Below, piece by piece: positions 45,503 through 54,161 of a stretch of 64,000 nucleotides of DNA. Position 1 is the stretch's first letter, and the number at the start of each line of letters is the position of its first letter. The notes beneath the pieces were generated by a model. It was not told where the DNA came from. It was given only the letters and a program-made list of their open reading frames with translations, and did no database searches. The position numbers and the translations under genes are program-made. Source of the stretch: JACVRW01 sp963728495 (lineage in GTDB: Bacteria; Actinomycetota; Thermoleophilia; Solirubrobacterales; Thermoleophilaceae); contig CAVSKI010000005.1 of assembly GCA_963728495.1 (NCBI GenBank), positions 1 to 64,000 on the forward strand. Direction: 5' to 3'.

Positions 45503-47761
45503 ATGAACCAGGGAACCCCAAAAAACCTCGCTGCACGCGCCGGCCGCTGGAGCGCGCAACACAGAAAGAAGGCGATCTTCGGCTGGCTCGCCTTCGTGAT
45601 CCTTGCCGTCTTCATCGGCGGCTCGGTAGGAACGAAGACCCTGTCCGACAGCGACTACGGCATCGGTGAATCGGGCCGTGCCGACAAGGCGGTCGCCAAC
45701 CATTTTCCCGAGAAGGAGAGCGAAAGCGTCCTGGTCCAGAGCCAGGACGGAGCCCGCAACAGTGATGCCCAGTTCCGCCAGACCGTGGGCACGGTCGTAA
45801 CGCGGCTCGAGGGCACCAAGCACGTCCAGAACGTCCAGAGCCCGTACGCCAGGGGCAACCAGGGCACGCTGTCCGAGGACGGCAAGTCGGCGCTCGTGAC
45901 CTTCGAGCTGGCCGGCGACGACACCGCGGACAAGGTCGGTCCCGCCCTCGCTGCTGTCTCCAAGCTCGACCGCCAGGAGGCGGGCTTCCGCATCGAGGAG
46001 TTCGGAGACGCCAGCGCAGACAAGGCGCTCGACCAGGCCTTCGAGGACGACTTCCAGAAGGCGGAGGTCACCTCCCTGCCCATCACCCTGATCATCCTCA
46101 TCCTTGCCTTTGGTGCGCTGCTGGCGGCCTTCGTTCCGCTGCTGCTGGCCGTGACCGCCGTGGCGGCGGCCATCAGCCTGATCGGCCCGATCAGCCAGAT
46201 CGCGCCGGTGGACGAGGCCATCAACTCGGTGGTGCTCCTGATCGGCCTGGCGGTGGGCGTGGACTACGCGCTCTTCTACATCCGACGGGAGCGCGAGGAG
46301 CGCGCCGCCGGACGCAGTGAGGAGGCCGCGCTGGAAGCGGCGGCGGCCACCTCGGGCCGCGCGGTGCTGGTGTCCGGCATCACCGTGATCGCCGCGATGG
46401 CCGGCATGTACCTCGGCGGGGCCGCGACGTTCATCTCGTTTGCCACTGGCACCATCATCGTGGTGGCGATCGCCGTGATCGGCTCGCTGACCGTGCTGCC
46501 CGCGGTGCTGTCCAAGCTCGGTGACCGAGTGAACAAGGGCCGCGTGCCCTTCCTCAAGCCCGAGAAGCGCACGGGCGAGCCGCGCGTGTGGTCGTGGCTG
46601 CTCGACCGCGTGCTCAAGCGCCCGCTCGTTTCAGCCATCGCCGCCGCTTCGGTGCTGGTGGTGCTCGCCATCCCGGTGTTCCACATCCACACCGCGGACT
46701 CGGGCATCGACGGGCTGCCGCGCTCGATTCCGATCATGCAGACCTACGACCGCATGCAGGCCGCCTTCCCGGGCGAGCAGTTCACGGCCGACATCGTGGT
46801 CGAGGGCAAGAACCTCGACGAGGCCCAGATCACGGCCGCGGCCGAGCAAATGCGCCAGATCGCCCGCGACTCGGATCAGTTCAACGAGCCGGTCACGATC
46901 GACCGCAGCCCCGACGGCCAGGTGGCCGTGATCGAGGTTCCGCTGGCCGGCACCGGCAACGACGAGACGTCGCTGGCGGCCGTCGACACTCTCCGCCAGG
47001 ACGTGGTTCCGGAGGTGCTTCCGAGCGTCAGCGGCGGCGAGCTGGTCGGCGTAACCGGCTTCACGGCCGGGTCGTCCGACTTCAACGACCTGATGGCCTC
47101 GCGCATCTGGTACGTGTTCGCGTTCGTCTTCGCGATGGCGTTCGTGCTGCTGCTGGTCACGTTCCGCTCGATCGTCATTCCGATCAAGGCGATCGCCCTG
47201 AACATCCTGTCGGTGGCCGCGGCAATGGGAATCGTGACCTGGGTCTTCCAGGACGGGAACCTCGAAGGGTTCCTGAACTTCGACTCCACGGGCGCGATCT
47301 CCGCCTGGTTCCCGCTGATGCTGTTCGTGATCCTGTTCGGCCTCTCGATGGACTATCACGTGTTCATCCTGAGCCGGATCAAGGAGGCGGTGGACCGTGG
47401 CGAGTCGACGTCGGACGCCGTGTCCCACGGGATCAAGTCGACGGCCGGTGTGGTCACCGCCGCGGCGATCGTGATGGTCGCGGTGTTCGGCATCTTCGCG
47501 ACGCTCCAGTTCATCGACATGAAGCAGTTCGGAGTCGGTCTGGCCACAGCGATCCTGATCGACGCCACGCTGGTGCGCGGCGTGTTGCTGCCGGCGACGA
47601 TGAAGCTGCTCGGCGACTGGAACTGGTACCTGCCGAAGTGGCTCGAGTGGCTGCCCAAGGGCCCCGCGCTCGAGGGCTCGCCTGAGCCGGTGGAGCCGGT
47701 GGAGCCGGCCGAGCGGCCGGCCCGGGCGCCGCGTCACGATCCCCAGCCGGTCGAGGCGTAG
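45503..47761 (+). CDS. MMPL-family RND transporter
   Basis: 752 residues, ATG 45503. TM1 KKAIFGWLAFVILAVFIGGS is followed by a large periplasmic-type loop (~45-190) and a helix cluster LPITLIILILAFGALLAAFV, VVLLIGLAVGVDYALFYIRR and ISFATGTIIVVAIAVIGSLT. A second loop (~385-530) precedes the repeat cluster WYVFAFVFAMAFVLLLVTFR, LFVILFGLSMDYHVFILSRI. The DY pairs (GVDYALF, SMDYHVF) are the proton-relay signature of MMPL proteins, which export lipids or hydrophobic compounds. The C-terminus is a Pro/Glu-rich tail. It is followed by a strong terminator, so it is probably monocistronic. Confidence 0.88.
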   Translation: MNQGTPKNLAARAGRWSAQHRKKAIFGWLAFVILAVFIGGSVGTKTLSDSDYGIGESGRADKAVANHFPEKESESVLVQSQDGARNSDAQFRQTVGTVVTRLEGTKHVQNVQSPYARGNQGTLSEDGKSALVTFELAGDDTADKVGPALAAVSKLDRQEAGFRIEEFGDASADKALDQAFEDDFQKAEVTSLPITLIILILAFGALLAAFVPLLLAVTAVAAAISLIGPISQIAPVDEAINSVVLLIGLAVGVDYALFYIRREREERAAGRSEEAALEAAAATSGRAVLVSGITVIAAMAGMYLGGAATFISFATGTIIVVAIAVIGSLTVLPAVLSKLGDRVNKGRVPFLKPEKRTGEPRVWSWLLDRVLKRPLVSAIAAASVLVVLAIPVFHIHTADSGIDGLPRSIPIMQTYDRMQAAFPGEQFTADIVVEGKNLDEAQITAAAEQMRQIARDSDQFNEPVTIDRSPDGQVAVIEVPLAGTGNDETSLAAVDTLRQDVVPEVLPSVSGGELVGVTGFTAGSSDFNDLMASRIWYVFAFVFAMAFVLLLVTFRSIVIPIKAIALNILSVAAAMGIVTWVFQDGNLEGFLNFDSTGAISAWFPLMLFVILFGLSMDYHVFILSRIKEAVDRGESTSDAVSHGIKSTAGVVTAAAIVMVAVFGIFATLQFIDMKQFGVGLATAILIDATLVRGVLLPATMKLLGDWNWYLPKWLEWLPKGPALEGSPEPVEPVEPAERPARAPRHDPQPVEA

Positions 47762-47780
47762 CCCGGCCTGACAAGCGACG

Positions 47781-47826
47781 CGTGGGAGCCCGCCCTGGTG
47801 GCGGGCTCCCGCGTGAAGTGGCGTTT
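47781..47826 (+). terminator. Rho-independent terminator after the MMPL gene
   Basis: GGGAGCCCGCC (47784-47794), loop CTGGT, GGCGGGCTCCC (47800-47810) form a perfect 11-bp stem, extendable by C-G/G-C pairs. A T-run (gcgtttttcc) begins ~14 nt after the stem. It lies 20 nt after the MMPL stop. Confidence 0.8.
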
Positions 47827-47916
47827 TTCCACGAGCTTTGCCACAATCAGGGCTCCAGAGGGGACCGGCCTCTGACGTTTTGCGGGAGCGACCGGGACCA
47901 CGAAAGGGGGCCTCGA

Positions 47917-48123
47917 ATGAGCGAGACCCAACCAAGGACGGCTCTGGCCATCGACCGGCAGACATTCGGCGACAGCAAGGACCCAAGCGACGGGCTCGCC
48001 GACCCGACCTCAGAGGCAGCGGATCGCCCGCGACCGCTGGAGTTCGACCGCAACGGCTTTCCCGTCGCGCAGCGCCCGCCCGATTTCGTCACGCGCGTGG
48101 CCCGGTGGCTAGGCAGTAGCTAG
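47917..48123 (+). CDS. Small hypothetical protein
   Basis: 68 residues from ATG 47917 with a strong ribosome binding site (gaaaggggg). MSETQPRTALAIDRQTFGDS, LEFDRNGFPVAQRPPDFVTR and VARWLGSS. It is hydrophilic with a short basic C-terminal helix, and has no signal peptide or cysteines. It sits between a terminator and the crotonase gene. I do not recognise the family. Confidence 0.55.
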   Translation: MSETQPRTALAIDRQTFGDSKDPSDGLADPTSEAADRPRPLEFDRNGFPVAQRPPDFVTRVARWLGSS

Positions 48124-48215
48124 TCAGGAAGCCGACGCTAGAGCGCCTCAGGTAACCGGCTCGGCTCCTCCGGGGACTCTCCGATCGGCGGACCGTGCGG
48201 CGTTATGGTCCAGCG

Positions 48216-48992
48216 ATGCCCGTTCATGCCGAGAAGCGCGGACCGGTCCTCGAGATCACCCTGGACCGCCCCAAGGCCAACGCGATCGATCGCGACACAG
48301 GCCTTGCCCTTCACGACGCGTTCGCCCGCCTTCGCGATGAGCCCGCGCTCAGGGTGGGGATCTTCACCGGCGCGGGCGAACGGTTCTTCTCCGCCGGCTG
48401 GGACCTGAAGGCCGCCGCCGCGGGCGAGGAGGACCCCTCCACGGACTTCGGCCCGGGCGGGTTCGCCGGATTCACCGAGATGTTCGACCTCGACAAGCCG
48501 GTGATCGCGGCGGTCAACGGAATGGCCGTGGGCGGAGGCTTCGAGATGGTGCTGGCCTGCGACCTGATCGTGGCCGCCGAGCACGCCGAGTTCTTCCTGC
48601 CCGAGCTGAGCGTGGGCATCGTCCCCGACGCCGGCGCCGTGCAGCGGCTGCCCTCGCTGGTGCCGCGGGCAGTGGCCAACGATCTGATCCTGACCTCCCG
48701 GCGCATGGACGCCCGGGAGGCAGAGCGCTGGGGCCTCGTGCGTTCGGTCGTGCCCGGCGAGCGGCTGATGGACGAGGCGCGCGCGCTGGCCGAGCGGGTG
48801 TCGGCCGCGGCTCCGCTGGCCACGCGGGCCACCAAGCAGGTGCTGTGCGGAACGGCCGGGATGGATCCCGAGCGCGCATTCGCCGCCATCCGCGAGGGCC
48901 GCTTCCCGGCCTATGACCGCGCGCTGGCCTCGGACGAGTCGCGCGAGGGCGCCACCGCCTTCGCCGAGGGTCGTCCGGCGCGGTTCGAATGA
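48216..48992 (+). CDS. Enoyl-CoA hydratase/isomerase, CaiD-like
   Basis: 258 residues from ATG 48216; TATGGT lies 6 nt upstream, suggesting a leaderless transcript. Crotonase fold: ITLDRPKANAIDRDTGLALH, GAGERFFSAGWDLKAAAAGE (oxyanion-hole segment) and KPVIAAVNGMAVGGGFEMVL (second oxyanion hole), ACDLIVAAEHAEFFLPELSV with the catalytic-Glu region, and LILTSRRMDAREAERWGLVR. The SAGWDLKA and FGPGGFAGFTEMFDL text is close to carnitinyl-CoA dehydratase (CaiD). It hydrates an enoyl-CoA; a carnitine or γ-butyrobetaine-type substrate would fit the nearby amine genes but is not proven. The stop overlaps the SDR start (ATGA). Confidence 0.8.
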   Translation: MPVHAEKRGPVLEITLDRPKANAIDRDTGLALHDAFARLRDEPALRVGIFTGAGERFFSAGWDLKAAAAGEEDPSTDFGPGGFAGFTEMFDLDKPVIAAVNGMAVGGGFEMVLACDLIVAAEHAEFFLPELSVGIVPDAGAVQRLPSLVPRAVANDLILTSRRMDAREAERWGLVRSVVPGERLMDEARALAERVSAAAPLATRATKQVLCGTAGMDPERAFAAIREGRFPAYDRALASDESREGATAFAEGRPARFE

Positions 48993-49747
48993 GCGCTCTC
49001 AGCGCCGACGCCAACGCGGGCGCCGTCGCGCTCGTCACGGGCGGCGGCACGGGCATAGGGCGCGCAACCGCGGTTGAGCTCGGCCGCACCGGAGCGCGTG
49101 TGGTCATCTGCGGGCGCCGCAGCGAGCCGCTCGAGGCAACGCAGGCCGAGCTCGAGGCGATGGGAGTGGAATGCCTGGCCCGCCCTACCGACATCCGCGA
49201 GCCGGAGGACTCGGACGCGCTGGTGGAGGAGGCGCTGAGCGCCTTCGGCCGTGTCGACGTGCTGGTGAACAACGCGGGCGGCCAGTTCACCGCCCCGGCG
49301 CAGGAGATCACCCTCAAGGGCTGGCGCGCCGTGCACCGGCTGACCGTGGACGCCACCTGGCACCTGACGCGGACCGTGGCCGTGCGCTCGATGATCCCGA
49401 ATCGCGGCGGGGTCATCTTCTTCAACACGTTCAGCCCTCGGCGCGGCATCGCCGGCTACGCCCACGCGGCGTCGGCCCGGGCGGCGCTGGAGAACCTCGC
49501 CGGCGGGCTGGCGGCCGAATGGGGGCCGCACGGAATCCGAGTGGTCGCGCTGGCGCTCGGCAACATCCAAACCGAGGGACTGGAGAGCTACGGCGACGAC
49601 CTGGCGGCGATGGCCGCCGACGTGCCGCTCGGGCGACTGGGCACCGCGGAGGAGGTGGCCGCGGTCACGGCGTTTCTGGCCTCGCCGGCCGCGGGGTATG
49701 TGAGTGGCACGACCGTCACGATTGATGGTGGGCTTGACGCTGTTTAG
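48989..49747 (+). CDS. SDR oxidoreductase, dienoyl/enoyl-CoA reductase-like
   Basis: 252 residues, start overlapping the crotonase stop. Cofactor loop VALVTGGGTGIGRATAVELG, then RVVICGRRSEPLEATQ (Arg suggests NADP), NNAGGQFTAPAQEI and VSGTTVTIDGGLDAV. The position of the usual YxxxK catalytic pair reads GYAHAASARAALENLAGGLA: Tyr is present but the Lys is not. This resembles the peroxisomal-type 2,4-dienoyl-CoA and trans-2-enoyl-CoA reductases, which lack that lysine arrangement. Acting on a CoA ester next to the crotonase is likely. Cytosolic. Confidence 0.75.
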   Translation: MSALSADANAGAVALVTGGGTGIGRATAVELGRTGARVVICGRRSEPLEATQAELEAMGVECLARPTDIREPEDSDALVEEALSAFGRVDVLVNNAGGQFTAPAQEITLKGWRAVHRLTVDATWHLTRTVAVRSMIPNRGGVIFFNTFSPRRGIAGYAHAASARAALENLAGGLAAEWGPHGIRVVALALGNIQTEGLESYGDDLAAMAADVPLGRLGTAEEVAAVTAFLASPAAGYVSGTTVTIDGGLDAV

Positions 49748-49796
49748 GGGCCACCCCGCCGCGAGGGACGACTAGCGCGCGGCTCGGTGTTCTACG

Positions 49797-51170
49797 TCAG
49801 CCCACCACCGCGTACTCCCGCGGTCCGAGCCCCAGCGCCTGCGACGCGGCGTCACGCCCGGTGCGAACAGCGCCCTCCATGTAGCCCGCCACCCATTGAT
49901 CGGATCCACAGACGTAGAAGGGCGGCTCGTGGGTTCCGTGCAGCGGGCCGACCGCCATCACGTCACCGGGTCGCCACGCGGTCACGTAGCCCTGGGTGAA
50001 GGGGTCGAGCCCCCACAGGCGCTCGGCGTGCATCAGGGGATGGAGCGCCTCCTCGCCCATCAGCGCGGCCAGCGTGGCCAGATACTCCTGGCGCCGGCGG
50101 TCGGGTGGCGTGGCCAGGAAGGCGCCCAGCCGGTCGGGTGGGGTGAGTGACGAGAGGATCCCGTCGCGCTGGATCCACACCGAGGTCCAGATTCCCTCCA
50201 TGGTGGCGCCCCCGACCGTCCAGAACGAGGTCGGGTACGCGGCCACCGTCTTGGCCGCGAGCGCGCTGCGCTGGCGATGCAGCGACTCCATCCGCTCGGG
50301 CGAGACCCCGGTCACCGCAACGTCGCGCAGCGGGCCGACCGGCAACGCGCACACCACCGCCTCGGCGCCGATGCGCTCGCCGCCGCGCAGACCCACCGAG
50401 CAGCCTCCCGGCGCCACGTCGATCGACTCGACCACACACCCGAGGCGCACGCGCTCAGCCAGCTCCTCGGCCATCCGCATCGCTACGGTGGCCGAGCCCT
50501 CGGCCACCCTCAGGGTCTCCCAGCGCGTCTCGTCGTAGAAGCCGTGGCCGCCCGCGGCCGCCTCCTTGCGCAGCTGGGCCAGCAGCGAGGTGCGCTCGAT
50601 CGAATCGGTCGAGAGAGACTGCGTCATGGTCTCGATCAGCCGCATCACGCCCGGCCGGGCCCCCACCGAGCGCATCCACGCGCCCACGCTCAGCGAGTCG
50701 AGCCGGGCGGCGTCCGGGTGACCCCAGGGATTCTCCGGGTCCACGCTGAGCGAGAGCGCGGCCATCTCGCCGTCCACGCGGGCGAGGTCCGCGAGGTCGG
50801 CGGCGTCCATCCAGGGTGCGGATTCGCTCACGCTCACCCCCTCGAGTGCGCCCCACGCGTAGGGCAGGTTCAGGGCGGTGTAGCTGGGCTCGAGCGTCAG
50901 GCCCAGCTCCGCCACGAGCCCGGTGTAGGCGTGCTGCCATTCGGCGGTCAGCTCCCCGCCGAGCTGCACCGGGCGCCCGTCGGGCAGCCACTCCTGCTCC
51001 ACCCGCCCGCCGGCCCGCTCGCGCGCCTCCAGCACGAGCACATCCGCGCCCGCACGCGCCAAGTCGCGCGCGGCAGAGAGGCCGGCCAGACCCGCTCCGA
51101 GCACCAGAACGTCGTGTGTTGACTTTGTAGTCAGCCGCACGACTATACTGCCGTCGATGGGCTCCGGCAA
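49797..51170 (-). CDS. Flavin-containing amine oxidase
   Basis: 457 residues. VLVLGAGLAGLSAARDLARA gives the FAD-binding βαβ. LEARERAGGRVEQEWLPDGR is the second FAD motif, and VQLGGELTAEWQHAYTGLVA the monoamine-oxidase 'GGxW/E'-type segment. EAVVCALPVGPLRDVAV and the C-terminal FYVCGSDQWVAGYMEGAVRT (FAD-contacting 'GxxxxxxxGYMEGA') complete the family. It oxidises a primary amine or polyamine to an aldehyde or imine with O2. ATG 51170 overlaps the divergent aminotransferase by 14 nt; GTG 51140 is an alternative start inside the operator-like region. Confidence 0.85.
   Translation of the reverse strand: MPEPIDGSIVVRLTTKSTHDVLVLGAGLAGLSAARDLARAGADVLVLEARERAGGRVEQEWLPDGRPVQLGGELTAEWQHAYTGLVAELGLTLEPSYTALNLPYAWGALEGVSVSESAPWMDAADLADLARVDGEMAALSLSVDPENPWGHPDAARLDSLSVGAWMRSVGARPGVMRLIETMTQSLSTDSIERTSLLAQLRKEAAAGGHGFYDETRWETLRVAEGSATVAMRMAEELAERVRLGCVVESIDVAPGGCSVGLRGGERIGAEAVVCALPVGPLRDVAVTGVSPERMESLHRQRSALAAKTVAAYPTSFWTVGGATMEGIWTSVWIQRDGILSSLTPPDRLGAFLATPPDRRRQEYLATLAALMGEEALHPLMHAERLWGLDPFTQGYVTAWRPGDVMAVGPLHGTHEPPFYVCGSDQWVAGYMEGAVRTGRDAASQALGLGPREYAVVG
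51119..51151. promoter_or_regulatory. Promoter/operator of the aminotransferase, shared with the 63.3-kb site
   Basis: TTGACT (51119-51124) and TATACT (51144-51149) lie 19 nt apart, with ATG 51157 seven nt after the -10. Inside is the palindrome TGACT-TTGT-AGTCA. The core TGACTTTGT, then TCAG, GCA and the -10 recur at 63276-63308 with the same spacing. A TetR-family regulator is the likely ligand. Confidence 0.6.
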
Positions 51171-52536
51171 CGGGCTGCACCAGACGGCCGCCGATCATCT
51201 CTGGCTCCACTTCACGCAGATGGGCGACTACGCCGATCCGGCCAATCTGCAGGTGATCGTGAGCGGCGACGGCTGCTACGTCAAGGACTCTGAGGGCAAG
51301 CGCTACCTGGATGCCCTCGCCGGGCTGTTCTGCGTGAACATCGGCTACGGCTACGGCGAGGAGATGGGCGAAGCGGCCGCGGCTCAGATGCGCGAGCTGC
51401 CCTTCGCCATCAACTGGACGTTCGCCCACCCGCGCTCGATCGAGCTGGCCGCCGAGCTGGCCGAGCTTGCGCCCGGCGACCTGAGCCGCTGCTTCTTCGT
51501 CTCCGGCGGGTCGGAGGCCGTCGAGGCGGCCTGGAAGCTCGCCCGCCAGTACCACTCCGCCCGCGGCGAGCGGCGCTGGAAGGCCATCGGCCGGCGCGTG
51601 GCCTACCACGGCACCACCATGGGCGCACTCTCGATCAACGGCTGCACCGATCTCAAGACCGCCTTCGAGCCGCTCGTGCCCGACACGCTGCACGTGTCGA
51701 ACACCAACCGTTTCCATCGCCCGTCGGAGGAGACCGAGGAGCAGTTCACCGCCTTCCTGCTCGACGATCTCGAGCAGGCCATCGTCCATGCCGGGCCCAG
51801 CACCGTGGCCATGGTGATCATGGAGCCGGTGCAGAACGCGGGCGGCTCGTTCATGCCTCCGGCCGGTTACTTCGAGGGGGTGCGCGCGCTCTGCGACGAA
51901 CACGGCATCCTGCTCTGCGCCGACGAGGTGATCACCGGCTTCGGGCGCACCGGACACTGGTTTGCCTCCGAGCGCTTCGACATCCGCCCCGACCTGATCA
52001 CGAGCGCCAAGGGACTCTCCTCGGCCTACGCGGCGATCGGCGCCCTCATCGCCAGCGAGCGCGTGATGGAGCCCTTCACCAAGCCGGGCGCGATGTACAC
52101 CCACGGGATGACCTTCGGCGGGCATCCCGTGCAGGCCGCGGTCGCGCTCAAGAACATCGAGATCATGAAGCGCGACGGCATCGTCGAGCACGTGCGTGAG
52201 CACGAGCCCGAGTTCCGCTCGCGTCTCGACTCGCTGCTCGAGCTGCCGATCGTGGGGGACGTGCGCGGCTGCGGCTTCTTCTACGCGCTCGAGCTGGTCA
52301 AGGACTCGGAAACGCGCGAGAGCTTCAGCGACGAGGAGTGCGACGAGCTGCTGCGCGGCTTCGTGTCGCCCCAGCTCTTCGAGCGTGGTTTGATCTGCCG
52401 CTCGGACGATCGCGGCGACCCCGTGGTGCAGATCTCGCCCCCTCTCGTGGCCGGACCGGAGGAGTTCGAGTTCATCGTCTCCACCCTGCGCGACGTCCTG
52501 GCAGAGGCCGGCGAGCGCATGCAGGTCGCGGCTTGA
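51157..52536 (+). CDS. Class III PLP aminotransferase
   Basis: 459 residues. GDGCYVKDSEGKRYLDALAG (N-terminal strand), FVSGGSEAVEAAWKLARQYH (PLP phosphate), VAYHGTTMGALSINGC, IMEPVQNAGGSFMPPAGYFE, LLCADEVITGFGRTGHWFAS (Asp to the pyridine nitrogen) and DLITSAKGLSSAYAAIGALI (Schiff-base Lys in SAKG) are all present. These enzymes transfer ω-amino groups of putrescine, β-alanine, GABA or similar amines to pyruvate or 2-oxoglutarate. Its position beside the amine oxidase and the polyamine ABC genes supports an amine-catabolic role. The TTG start of the next gene overlaps its stop. Confidence 0.88.
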   Translation: MGSGNGLHQTAADHLWLHFTQMGDYADPANLQVIVSGDGCYVKDSEGKRYLDALAGLFCVNIGYGYGEEMGEAAAAQMRELPFAINWTFAHPRSIELAAELAELAPGDLSRCFFVSGGSEAVEAAWKLARQYHSARGERRWKAIGRRVAYHGTTMGALSINGCTDLKTAFEPLVPDTLHVSNTNRFHRPSEETEEQFTAFLLDDLEQAIVHAGPSTVAMVIMEPVQNAGGSFMPPAGYFEGVRALCDEHGILLCADEVITGFGRTGHWFASERFDIRPDLITSAKGLSSAYAAIGALIASERVMEPFTKPGAMYTHGMTFGGHPVQAAVALKNIEIMKRDGIVEHVREHEPEFRSRLDSLLELPIVGDVRGCGFFYALELVKDSETRESFSDEECDELLRGFVSPQLFERGLICRSDDRGDPVVQISPPLVAGPEEFEFIVSTLRDVLAEAGERMQVAA

Positions 52537-54161
52537 GGCACGACGCGATCGTCGTCGGCGGCGGGCACAACGGGCTCGCCTGCGCCGGGTATCTGGCCCG
52601 CGCCGGGCTCGATACGTGCGTGCTCGAGCGCCGCAACATCCTGGGCGGGGCATGCGTGACCGAGGAGGTCTGGCCCGGACAGCGCGTCTCGCGGGCCTCC
52701 TACGTGGTGTCGATGCTCCAGCCCAAGGTGATCGCGGACCTCGAGCTCGCGCGCTTCGGCTACGAGGCGGTGCCGCTCGATCCGGCCTTCGGCACGTTCG
52801 CGGCGGATGGCCGGCCCATCCTCTTTTTCAACGACTCGGCGGCCACGCGACGCTCGATCGAGCCGTACTCGCGAAAGGACGCCGCGGCCTACGACGGGTT
52901 CGAGGCGCTGCTCGCCCAGATGGCACAGTTCCTGCGCCCGATGATGCTGCGCCCGCCCCCGGCGCTCGGGTCCAAGCGACCCGGTGACCTGTTCTCGCTC
53001 GTGCGCGAAGCCGGCCGCACCGCAGGGCTGAAGAAGCGCGACGTACACGAGCTCTTTCGGGTGATGACCATGTCGGTGGGCGACCTGCTCGACGAGTGGT
53101 TCCAGACCGACGCCATCAAGGGCGCCTTCGCCTCCACCGGCGTGGTGGGCGTCTGGGCCGGGCCGCGCACTCCGGGCACGGCCTACAACCTGCTGCACCA
53201 CGCGCTGGGCGAGCTCAACGGCGTAAGCGGGCTGTGGGGCCACGTGAAGGGCGGCATGGGCGGGATCTCAGAGGCAATGGCGCGCAGCGCCGAGGCGTCC
53301 GGGGCCACCATCCGTACCAGCGCCGAGGTGCGTTCGATCGACGTGCGCGACGGGCGAGCCACGGGCGTGACGCTCGACTCGGGCGAGCAGATCGAGGCTC
53401 CGCTGGTGGTGTCCGGCGCCCACCCGCGCACCACGGTGCTCGACCTGACCGGAGCGGAGCACTTCCCCGAGGAGGTGGTGCGCGACATGGAGCGCTACCG
53501 CAGCCGCGGCGGCTCGGTGAAGATCAACTGCATCCTGTCCGAGCCGCCCCGCTACGACCGCGCCCTGCCGGAGGAGTCCGATCTGCTGCTGCGCACCGGC
53601 CTCGCGCTGTGTCCCTCCGTCGACTACCTGGAGCGCGCCTGGCAGGACGCGGTGCGCGGGGAGCCGGCCGCGGGACCCTACGTGGAGGTCGAGGTGCCGA
53701 GCGCGGTCGATCCGTCACTCACCGACGACGGCACCACGGTGCTCACGATGTTCACCCAGTACGGCCCCTACCGCGAGAGCGGTTGGCCCGCCGGCGCGCG
53801 CGAGAGCTATGCGCGGCGCTGTCTCGACATCGTGGCCGAGCACGCTCCAAACGTGAAGGACGCGCTGATCCATTGGGAGGTGCTGGCTCCACCCGACCTC
53901 GAGAACATCTACGGCCTGGTGGACGGCTCGATCTTCCAGGGCGAGCAGGGTCTCGACCAGATGGCCTTCATGCGCCCCTCCCCGCTGCTGGCGCAGTACG
54001 CGACGCCCGTGGACGGGCTCTACCTATGCGGCGCCGGCACCCATCCGGGCGGCGGAGTGATGGCCGCCTGCGGCCACAACGCGGCGCAGCGCATTCTCAA
54101 GGACCGGCGGGGTGCCGAGCGGCGCCGGCGCCTTCCGCTTCTCGGTCGGACGAGGGTCTGA
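52533..54161 (+). CDS. FAD-dependent oxidoreductase, phytoene-desaturase-like
   Basis: 542 residues from TTG 52533, overlapping the aminotransferase stop (TTGA). HDAIVVGGGHNGLACAGYLA (FAD dinucleotide motif), VLERRNILGGACVTEEVWPG, KGGMGGISEAMARSAEASGA and the C-terminal LYLCGAGTHPGGGVMAACGH (FAD-contacting end) place it in the NAD(P)/FAD phytoene desaturase-like or PYROXD2-like group. Upstream in-frame sequence is shadow of the aminotransferase. It probably dehydrogenates or oxidises a substrate of this catabolic cluster rather than a carotenoid, but the substrate is unknown. Confidence 0.8.
   Translation: MRHDAIVVGGGHNGLACAGYLARAGLDTCVLERRNILGGACVTEEVWPGQRVSRASYVVSMLQPKVIADLELARFGYEAVPLDPAFGTFAADGRPILFFNDSAATRRSIEPYSRKDAAAYDGFEALLAQMAQFLRPMMLRPPPALGSKRPGDLFSLVREAGRTAGLKKRDVHELFRVMTMSVGDLLDEWFQTDAIKGAFASTGVVGVWAGPRTPGTAYNLLHHALGELNGVSGLWGHVKGGMGGISEAMARSAEASGATIRTSAEVRSIDVRDGRATGVTLDSGEQIEAPLVVSGAHPRTTVLDLTGAEHFPEEVVRDMERYRSRGGSVKINCILSEPPRYDRALPEESDLLLRTGLALCPSVDYLERAWQDAVRGEPAAGPYVEVEVPSAVDPSLTDDGTTVLTMFTQYGPYRESGWPAGARESYARRCLDIVAEHAPNVKDALIHWEVLAPPDLENIYGLVDGSIFQGEQGLDQMAFMRPSPLLAQYATPVDGLYLCGAGTHPGGGVMAACGHNAAQRILKDRRGAERRRRLPLLGRTRV

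Noticed and set aside
45389..45823. N-terminal extension of the second DUF2294 gene
   Set aside because: It would run antisense through the MMPL start; DUF2294 homology begins at about 45388.
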